From the NCBI RefSeq assembly GCF_000422405.1, contig NZ_AULS01000014.1, positions 29,602 to 93,601 on the forward strand: a stretch of 64,000 nt of DNA, in the 5' to 3' direction. This document shows, one piece after another, positions 57,784 to 64,000 of the stretch. Made by a program: the position numbers and the translations under genes. Under the pieces are notes generated by a model, which saw nothing but the letters and a program-made list of their open reading frames with translations, had not been told where the DNA came from and did no database searches. The DNA comes from Microbacterium luticocti DSM 19459 (GTDB lineage: Bacteria; Actinomycetota; Actinomycetes; Actinomycetales; Microbacteriaceae). Each line of letters starts with the position of its first letter. The first letter of the stretch is position 1.

Positions 57784-60700
57784 CAGGCGATGGCCCCGTC
57801 CGTCAGTTCGGCGTCGAGGCTGAGGGCTTCCTCGATGGTCATCTCGTAGATGTGCACGCCCGACACGTTGGTCGTGTCGGTGCTGATGTACGCGACATTC
57901 TCGACATGCCCTTCGAAAGCCGTGGCCTTCTCTCGTGGTGCTCCGATGATCAACTGGAAACCGAGCGCGGACAGAGCACCGAGTGCGCGGCCTGTGTAGT
58001 CGGAGTCGGCCTTGACGAAGCCCTCGTCGAGGATGATCGAGGCGTAGACCGGGGCGTTCTCGCTGCCCTCGCCGAGGCGATAGCGGAGCGCGGCGCCGAG
58101 GATGAACGCGATGAGCTCCTGGCCTTCCCCGCCGCTCATCCCAGATACCCCGTCGTGGACGATCTCGACACCGTCTGGCCGTGTTTCGATCGCACGGAAC
58201 TCAACCTGTTCGCGCGCATCGAAGACCCGCTTCCGCCATGCGTCACCGGTCTTGCTGAGGTCATCGAGCCGGCGGAGGTCCCGGCGGAGCTTGAGGAAAT
58301 CGCGCTCGACGGTCTCAGCGTCCTCCGTTGCCAGCAGACCGAGGGTGTTGGAGGTGTGCGCGGTGATCTTGCCCATCAGGTCGGTGAGCTCGGGGCTGCG
58401 GCGCTCTGTGGATTCGATCGTGAGCCGGGACCCTTCTCGGAACGGGACCGTGCTCAGCACTTCTTTGATCGGTTTGAGCCCGCGCTGGATCTCGTGCCGG
58501 TCGTGATCGATCTGAGTGACGAGGGCGCGCAGCTGGCTGTTCATGTCCTCCTGCACCTTCTCCAGCCAACGCTGTTTCCTGCTGGGCAGATCGTCCTTCA
58601 CGAGCTGCTCTCGGATCGCGAGCATGGCAGGCAGCGCCGCGATGTCTTCATCCACCTCGTCATACGCGCGATCGTCCAGGTTTCGATAGGCGCGGATGAT
58701 GCCGAGCACGATACGTTCCTGGGACTCTCTATCCGCCACGTGACGCTCGACCTGGGACTTCAGATCCGAGGCAGCCTTGCGGTAGCTGTCCGTGATCGCC
58801 ACCTTGAGACTCGCGGAACCGCCGATGTCATACAGGGGATCCGTGAAGCCGAGTTCACGGACGGCTTCCTTCTCTTCGGCGCTCAAGGGAGTGCTTTCGC
58901 GCATACCGTCCGCTGCGGCGTCGACGACGTCCACCAGCTGCGCCCATGCGGTGTTCATGGCCGTCATCCGCTGGAACAACGTCGCGACCTTGCCACCCGT
59001 TTCCTGAACGCGACGCTGCGCCTCGTGCAGGCGACGCCTCTGCTTCGACAGCTCCGGCGTATCGGCGTTCGCGATCTGCTCGTCGAGGTCGGCTATGCGC
59101 GCCTTCAGCGGCTCGACGTCTAGGCTGCTCCAGTCGAGCTCTCCAATGACAGCGGAGAGCTCACGGCACCGATCACGCACCGCCTGCACGGCAGCGGATG
59201 CCGCGTCTGACGCTGTCGTTGCGAGGTACAACTCACGTTCGGCGGCCTCACTCTGGCCACGGAGATCGTCCCTCAATCGCGTGGTGTCCCATCCGATCCA
59301 CCGGTAGGTGACGCGGGTGTCGTCCTTTACGAAACGATCCTGCGATTCGGTGCGCATACCGGCACGGGTAACGCGACCGCGTACGCCGGGCGGTAACGGT
59401 TCGTCGAGCTCACGCGCGTCCTCGACGTACGCGACCGAGTAGTGGTTCACGAGTTCCGAACGCACCCAGTCGCGATAAGGCCCCTCGGTGACATCGAGGA
59501 GTTCCGGAATGGTTCCGGGAATCGGTGTGCGCGGGCTTGCCGACCCCGCACGATGCAGTCGCACCATGTTTCCTGTGTCTGTGCTGTTGACGTAATCCCG
59601 CACGACCTTCAGATCGCGGTCCGCCACGACGAGGTAGCGGGCAGCACCGAGCAACACGGAGAGCACCGCCTTCTCCCACCCCTGGTGCTCGGGTTTGACC
59701 TGCAGCAACTCGCCGAAGTACGGCATCCGCGCGGCCGGGATCCCCGTCGCGGTCTGGATGTCTGCGCGGAGCTTCCGCGCCCATTCGGGGACATTGCTGT
59801 TGTGGTCGAGCTCCTCGATCTGCCGCTTGAGGTCACGGACTTTGCGGTCCAGATCGCCCCACGCCAAGACGACGCCCTTCGACTCTCCGTTGAGGCGTTC
59901 CTCTTCCGCGCGCAGCTTTGTCAGCATGGCCATCGCGGTGTCCCGCAGCAGCTCAAGGTCCCCGGCCGACGCAGGCAGCGACAGGTCGAAGCCCGCCAGA
60001 TCCTGTTGGACTTCCGCGCGGCGGTGTTCGATCGCGTGGAGCTTCTCCACCACCGACTCACGCCGAACGACGAGTGTCCCGGTCGGGTCACCGCCGGCAG
60101 CGACGATAGCCGCGAGGACATCGTCCGCTGTCTGCTGCGCCGCGTCGTTGTCCTTGACCGCCAGCTGGTGCTCGTCCTTGATCTGCGCATGAGCAAGTCG
60201 CGCGTCCTCGGCCTTGCGGTTCGCCCAATCGTGGAGGAGTTCGTCATGCCAGACCTTCAGGCGATCATCCGCACCCGTGGAGTTCAGCATCCGCTGCTTG
60301 TGGATGTAGCCCCGCTCTGCCACGTCATACCGCTCGGCCGCCTCGGGAAGACCCTCCAAGGTGTGCAGGCGCTTCCGCGCCTTCTCGAACTCGTCGTAGA
60401 GTCGCGAGGCCTCACGGTATGCCTCTAGCGCTGTCGCCCAGCGGTCCATCGCCAGCGGCTCTGTGAGGACGAACTCCTTGAACAGGGTGTTGATGTTGAA
60501 GATGCCTTTGGATGCCTGCGCCCGGCGCAGCAGCTGCATGGCCAGCTTCTGCGACTCCTCGGTGCGCCCCATCTGCATCGCAGTGCGCATCCGCTGGTGG
60601 ATCCGACCCTGAGATGCGTCGATAAGATCCCCCCGCTCTTCGTTGATCAACGAGGCGAGTGTATGTCGCGTCAACGGCGAAGAGCCGGCTCGGTTCCCCG

Positions 60701-61208
60701 TGATCCCGTCCAAGCGGCGCAGGTCGAAATCGTCGTGGACGATGCCGTAGACGGTCGCGGCGTTGATCGCGTCCGACGTCGTGGTCTCCGACGCCACCCA
60801 CGCTAGCCGCAGGACGGTGATGCGGCGGCCGTCGTCGTGGACCCAGGTGATCGCGGCGCCGCTGGGGAACCCGGGGCCGCCGACCGGTCTCAAGAAGGTG
60901 GTCGTCCCTGAGCGCGGGTTGTTCTCGTCCCGGCGTCTGTCAGTAAGGCCACGCGCGTATGTGTAGACGGTCCGCTCGCGTCTGCCCCCTTTGTCATCAC
61001 GAGCTGCCTGGTTGAACTCCTGCGGATTGGGCAGGATCACCGAAGCCATCGCATCCAGCAGCGTCGACTTGCCACGCCCCGACGGGCCGAGGATGGCGGT
61101 GCCGCTGCGGCTGACACGCATCTCTTTGTGTCCTCGGTAGGCGCCCCAGTTCAGCACCTGGACTCGCTCGATCCGGAACTGGCGGTCCGCCGTGGACACG
61201 CTCACCAT
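57783..61208 (-). CDS. jetC: Wadjet protein JetC (SMC-like ATPase)
   Basis: 1141 residues. Walker A GPSGRGKST at 41-49, long coiled coils, a hinge-like region in the middle, the ABC signature SGGEGQE near residue 1025 and Walker B SIILDEGF near 1057. Relative of MukB/SbcC ATPases; with JetA and JetB it forms a loop-extruding complex that recognises circular DNA of plasmid size. ATG at 61208 overlaps the jetB stop by seven bases. Confidence 0.96.
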   Translation of the reverse strand: MVSVSTADRQFRIERVQVLNWGAYRGHKEMRVSRSGTAILGPSGRGKSTLLDAMASVILPNPQEFNQAARDDKGGRRERTVYTYARGLTDRRRDENNPRSGTTTFLRPVGGPGFPSGAAITWVHDDGRRITVLRLAWVASETTTSDAINAATVYGIVHDDFDLRRLDGITGNRAGSSPLTRHTLASLINEERGDLIDASQGRIHQRMRTAMQMGRTEESQKLAMQLLRRAQASKGIFNINTLFKEFVLTEPLAMDRWATALEAYREASRLYDEFEKARKRLHTLEGLPEAAERYDVAERGYIHKQRMLNSTGADDRLKVWHDELLHDWANRKAEDARLAHAQIKDEHQLAVKDNDAAQQTADDVLAAIVAAGGDPTGTLVVRRESVVEKLHAIEHRRAEVQQDLAGFDLSLPASAGDLELLRDTAMAMLTKLRAEEERLNGESKGVVLAWGDLDRKVRDLKRQIEELDHNSNVPEWARKLRADIQTATGIPAARMPYFGELLQVKPEHQGWEKAVLSVLLGAARYLVVADRDLKVVRDYVNSTDTGNMVRLHRAGSASPRTPIPGTIPELLDVTEGPYRDWVRSELVNHYSVAYVEDARELDEPLPPGVRGRVTRAGMRTESQDRFVKDDTRVTYRWIGWDTTRLRDDLRGQSEAAERELYLATTASDAASAAVQAVRDRCRELSAVIGELDWSSLDVEPLKARIADLDEQIANADTPELSKQRRRLHEAQRRVQETGGKVATLFQRMTAMNTAWAQLVDVVDAAADGMRESTPLSAEEKEAVRELGFTDPLYDIGGSASLKVAITDSYRKAASDLKSQVERHVADRESQERIVLGIIRAYRNLDDRAYDEVDEDIAALPAMLAIREQLVKDDLPSRKQRWLEKVQEDMNSQLRALVTQIDHDRHEIQRGLKPIKEVLSTVPFREGSRLTIESTERRSPELTDLMGKITAHTSNTLGLLATEDAETVERDFLKLRRDLRRLDDLSKTGDAWRKRVFDAREQVEFRAIETRPDGVEIVHDGVSGMSGGEGQELIAFILGAALRYRLGEGSENAPVYASIILDEGFVKADSDYTGRALGALSALGFQLIIGAPREKATAFEGHVENVAYISTDTTNVSGVHIYEMTIEEALSLDAELTDGAIA

Positions 61209-61921
61209 CCCTTGCCCTCCGATCCCCCTTCGCTTGAACGGTCAGGTTCTTCGATGAGTTCGCTCCTCTGTGACGAACCGCTCTCCGCGGTGTCAACGCC
61301 CTGCCGATAGAGCGCATCCAGGCGGGTGATCTCCTCGATTCCGATCAGGGCCGGCAGTGCTGGTGAGATCGAGAACAGATAGTCGGCATCCCGATCCTGC
61401 TGCAGCAGCTTGAGATCCACCAGCTGACCGATCGCAGTGCTGACACGGTTCGTGAACCGCACCTGGTTGCCGTCATCCTCGTTCCGGAATGCGCGCAGGA
61501 ACTCCTCCAGCTCGGTGCGTGTGACCGTCACCGGCCCGTCATTCCCGTCGGAGTATGCGCATTCCTGGCGGAGGAAGATCAGCAGGAAAGACGCGTCCCG
61601 CGAAAGCGGCTTCTCCTGCCTGAGCAGCCGCTTCGGCGCATCTTCATCATCGACCCGGCGTTTGAACGCGACACGGGACTCGTCACTGATGTGCAGATCG
61701 AAGTAGAGATCGGCCAATCGCTCCTCGATCTCCGTTCGATAAGCGATCAGCGTCGCCCACCAGTCATCATCAGCTCGCGAGTTGTGGACGGTGAATCGGC
61801 TGGTCAACAAATCCGTCAACACGCGACGAGCCGGGCTGGGTAGACCTCTCCGTGGCTCGTCATCGAACGCTCCGCCGGAGGCCTCGGGATCGTCCTCGTA
61901 CTCCCGATCGAGAATGGTCAT
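61202..61921 (-). CDS. jetB: Wadjet protein JetB (DUF4194, MukE-like)
   Basis: 239 residues; central core RRVLTDLLTSRFTVHNSRADDDWWATLIAYRTEIEERLADLYFDLHI and ASFLLIFLRQECAYSDGND are the DUF4194 pattern. Winged-helix kite-type subunit that joins JetA and JetC. ATG at 61921 overlaps the jetA stop (ATGA). Confidence 0.94.
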   Translation of the reverse strand: MTILDREYEDDPEASGGAFDDEPRRGLPSPARRVLTDLLTSRFTVHNSRADDDWWATLIAYRTEIEERLADLYFDLHISDESRVAFKRRVDDEDAPKRLLRQEKPLSRDASFLLIFLRQECAYSDGNDGPVTVTRTELEEFLRAFRNEDDGNQVRFTNRVSTAIGQLVDLKLLQQDRDADYLFSISPALPALIGIEEITRLDALYRQGVDTAESGSSQRSELIEEPDRSSEGGSEGKGW

Positions 61922-63381
61922 GCGCTCTCCCTCGTCTCAAGGATGATGGGGGTATCGAAGACGAGATGCGGAAGAACCACCCGCAGCTCACGCTCCGGAT
62001 CGGGGCTGAAGGTGACTGCCTCGCGATACGAAGGGTCCACGTTCCCGAAACTGATCGCGAGATCGAGGATGGCGACCAGCGCGCCCAGTCGTCGGAACTC
62101 CGTAGGCGTCTCCTCGAAGACGTCGGACCCGGTGACGACCCCGGATCTCTCCAGCAGCTGGTTGATCGTCCGCGCCACCACTCGTGGTGACGTCCCGGCC
62201 GCCAGCCGAAGCGCCGCCCGGTCTGCCTCGGGCAGTACCGCTTCCTCGTGCCGGGACTCGACCGCCATCCTCTGAGGACGCGGCTCCACCCACAGGCGAA
62301 GGCTCGATGCGTCGACCACATTGGCCACGCCGATCCCGAGCACGTCGTCTTCCATCACGCGCCTGCCCGGGGCCGCTGCCGACCACTCCGCGCCGGACGC
62401 CAGCGCCTGTTCGGCCACCGACAGCAGTCGCCGATGCCGCCCAGTGGCGGCGCGTGTCAGGAAGCGACGCAACGATCCCGTCCACCGCAGGTAGCTCTTC
62501 TGCACTTCGAGCTGCTCGCTCAGCAGCGTCGAGTACAGCGTCTCCAGCCGCTCTCTCTGCGCCGCTGTCATGTGCTCACGCGCGAAGTCCTGACTCAGGA
62601 TCGTCGTGACGTCCTCCCGGAAGGAGTGCGCATCGGCCTGACTGAGCACCTGCGAGAAGCTGCGATAGGAACGCCCCTCCGCGGTCTGCCCGAGAAGATC
62701 GTGCTCGTGGAGGTAGTCGTCGACGAGTTCGGCTTTGGTCGGGCCATCGGCCAAGGCCCGCCGCGCGACGGCCTGGTGACGCTCCTCGACCAGTGTCCGC
62801 AGTTGACGGAAGTCCGCGGGCAACGAACGGGTCATACCCAGCACCTCGCCGAGCTGCTGGCGCATCTCATCGACAGTCGCAAGCCGTTCCTGACCATCCT
62901 TGATGCGGTCTCGACGGCGCTTCAGCTCCAGGATCTCCTTGTCGAGCCGTTCGACCTGCGCTTGACGATCGGGATTCGTCATCGTCGCCAGGGTGTGCAC
63001 TGCGGAAGCGATATTGTGCAGCCGGGCACCGGTGACGGTCGACTCACCTTCGACGACCTCGCGGACGAACTGGATGGCGCGGAGCGAGTATGGCGAGAGG
63101 CGGTAGTGCACCCTTCCGTTGTCGTACTCGGTCTCCAGCCAACGGTCGTCGACCCATTTCCGGCAATACTCGGCAGGCGACCGCTCGGACTTACCCTGCT
63201 GACCGGCCTCAAGCGCTTCAGCCACCCGTTCGTGGAACCACTCCGCCGACACAGCGCCGTCAGCCGGCTCAAGGTGCTCGGCGAACAGCGGCAACACCCA
63301 GTCCCGTGAGTAGGCACCCAGCAGCTTCAGCGTCGGATTCTTGTCCAACGCCGTCGCCAGTTGGTCGGGCATTGCGGTCAT
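61918..63381 (-). CDS. jetA: Wadjet protein JetA (DUF3375, kleisin/MukF-like)
   Basis: 487 residues. PTLKLLGAYSRDWVLPLFAEHL at the N-terminus, LSPYSLRAIQFVREV, a coiled coil about residues 145-190 and C-terminal SFGNVDPSYREAVTFSPDPERELRVVLPHLVFDTP, all typical of DUF3375. It is the kleisin-like subunit of the Jet complex. ATG at 63381 has GGGGAG six bases upstream; ATG at 63429 with GGGAG is an alternative that adds 16 residues. First gene of the operon. Confidence 0.93.
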   Translation of the reverse strand: MTAMPDQLATALDKNPTLKLLGAYSRDWVLPLFAEHLEPADGAVSAEWFHERVAEALEAGQQGKSERSPAEYCRKWVDDRWLETEYDNGRVHYRLSPYSLRAIQFVREVVEGESTVTGARLHNIASAVHTLATMTNPDRQAQVERLDKEILELKRRRDRIKDGQERLATVDEMRQQLGEVLGMTRSLPADFRQLRTLVEERHQAVARRALADGPTKAELVDDYLHEHDLLGQTAEGRSYRSFSQVLSQADAHSFREDVTTILSQDFAREHMTAAQRERLETLYSTLLSEQLEVQKSYLRWTGSLRRFLTRAATGRHRRLLSVAEQALASGAEWSAAAPGRRVMEDDVLGIGVANVVDASSLRLWVEPRPQRMAVESRHEEAVLPEADRAALRLAAGTSPRVVARTINQLLERSGVVTGSDVFEETPTEFRRLGALVAILDLAISFGNVDPSYREAVTFSPDPERELRVVLPHLVFDTPIILETRESA

Positions 63382-63650
63382 CCGAGTCTCCCCTCTGACG
63401 CGCGTCGCGCTGCTTGCCGCCTGTGACATCCTTTCTCCCACATGCCGACGACATTCGGGCAGGACGGACGATTTTGGACCGGTGTGTCACGGACACCGAG
63501 CCCCATCACATCACCGACGGGCTCAGGAGAAGAGGGGTGCAAAGGCCATCACTCCGCGTTCGCTGACGACGGCTCCAGATCAAAGGATCAGCCCCGGGTG
63601 TCGCGAACGGTCGCGTAGTCGCCGCATCTTCGCCTGGCTTGGTCTCTCTG
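63382..63650. other. Gene-free spacer upstream of the Wadjet operon
   Basis: No protein gene with good composition or ribosome site was found on either strand. The promoter of jetABCD must lie here, but I cannot point to a clear -35/-10 pair. The insertion-sequence end begins at about 63655. Confidence 0.5.
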
Positions 63651-63654
63651 AGCC

Positions 63655-64000
63655 CTGATCCACCGGTCGGGTTGGCTTGTGTAGGGCGTGCCGGTAAGTG
63701 AAATGCCCTTCTGGTCTGGGAAAATGTTGAGTGCTGAAGTCAACGTTTCCGAGAACAGAGGGGCATCTCTTAAGTGAAAGCATCTCATGGTCTGGTGCCG
63801 GTGTTCGATGACGGCAACCTCGTGTCGCATGCGGGTCTGGTTCCGGTGCTCGCGCTGGCGGAGAAGGCGGGCCTGACCGGTCTGGTCGAGGCGTGTTCGA
63901 CGCTTCCGGCGGCGAACGTGGCGGTGAAGGTCCGCACGATCCTTGGCGGGATGCTCGCGGGGGCGGACAGCATCGACGATCTCGATGTGTTGCGGTCCGG
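63655..64000 (+). mobile_element. Left end of an IS1380-type insertion sequence (continues past the window)
   Basis: From about 63655 the sequence changes character: CCTGATCCACCGGTCGGGTTGG may be the terminal inverted repeat, but the other end is outside the window. AAGTGAAATGCCCTTCT (about 63698) and AGAGGGGCATCTCTTAAG (about 63758) are related inverted sequences in front of the transposase gene. Family assignment comes from the transposase N-terminus. Confidence 0.7.
63774..64000 (+). CDS. IS1380-family transposase, N-terminal part (cut by window end)
   Basis: 75 residues visible: VKASHGLVPVFDDGNLVSHAG, VLALAEKAGLTGLVEACS, KVRTILGGMLAGADSIDDLDVLRSG. The LVSHAGLVPVLALAEKAG and MLAGADSIDDLDVLR segments are diagnostic of IS1380 transposases in actinobacteria. 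GTG at 63774 follows AGAGGGGCATCTCTTAA. It is truncated only by the window edge; whether it is intact beyond is unknown. Confidence 0.9.
   Translation, partial: MKASHGLVPVFDDGNLVSHAGLVPVLALAEKAGLTGLVEACSTLPAANVAVKVRTILGGMLAGADSIDDLDVLRS

Noticed and set aside
63341..63658. A plus-strand gene between jetA and the insertion sequence
   Set aside because: It overlaps the jetA start, has no ribosome site and no recognisable motif.

Overview
The window comes from a high-GC actinobacterium, most likely a member of the Microbacteriaceae close to Microbacterium. This is an inference from the codon bias, the very frequent GGATGCC/GGCATCC words, the DUF222/HNH protein, the many sugar-uptake and oxidoreductase genes, and ATGA or GTGA gene overlaps. 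No rRNA, tRNA or CRISPR array was recognised. About 50 protein genes are supported, two of them as broken copies or remnants.

Layout: 0.4-15.8 kb holds housekeeping and central metabolism: a membrane Ser/Thr kinase, an M18 aminopeptidase, a bifunctional-nuclease protein, a lipase-like protein with a small helical partner, a low-molecular-weight phosphatase, purB, a thioesterase, a GAF-LuxR regulator divergent from an acyl-CoA synthetase, two membrane proteins and a trans-sulfuration PLP enzyme. From 15.9 to 23.9 kb come a 1286-residue channel-like/FUSC fusion protein, an epimerase, a zinc dehydrogenase, a MalY-type C-S lyase and an S33 peptidase. From 24.0 to 33.4 kb lies a carbohydrate module: ABC transporter (binding protein and two permeases), Gfo/Idh/MocA dehydrogenase, LacI regulator, cupin, TetR plus SDR, and a GH33 sialidase. 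From 33.8 to 38.0 kb an acyl ligase, a ketoacyl synthase and an acyl-CoA dehydrogenase form a small fatty-acyl cluster. From 38.0 to 52.8 kb come a GNAT protein, an ABC1/UbiB kinase, gluconokinase with a GntP permease, a Nudix hydrolase, a histidine phosphatase, DUF1345, CorA, a VOC protein, a DUF222-HNH protein, a DJ-1-like protein, TetR and NmrA-like proteins.

From 52.9 kb to the end lies a defence-type island with visibly lower GC: a HigB toxin with an antitoxin fused to an ImmA/IrrE-type metalloprotease, a uracil-DNA-glycosylase-like protein, a DCL-family gene broken by one TAG codon, a complete four-gene Wadjet (JetABCD) anti-plasmid operon on the minus strand, and the left end of an IS1380-type insertion sequence cut by the window edge.

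The most unusual feature is the intergenic DNA. Many spacers are degenerate tandem arrays (periods 13, 15, 22, 24, 33, 40 and 63 bp). Several begin as copies of the last codons and stop codon of the gene next to them. Two families of dispersed palindromic repeats (ends TGTCYCA/TGAGACA, and CAGGAGAATC) recur at separate loci. The strongest single-gene oddity is the fusion of a two-helix pore-like domain with an altered potassium-filter signature to a FUSC transporter.
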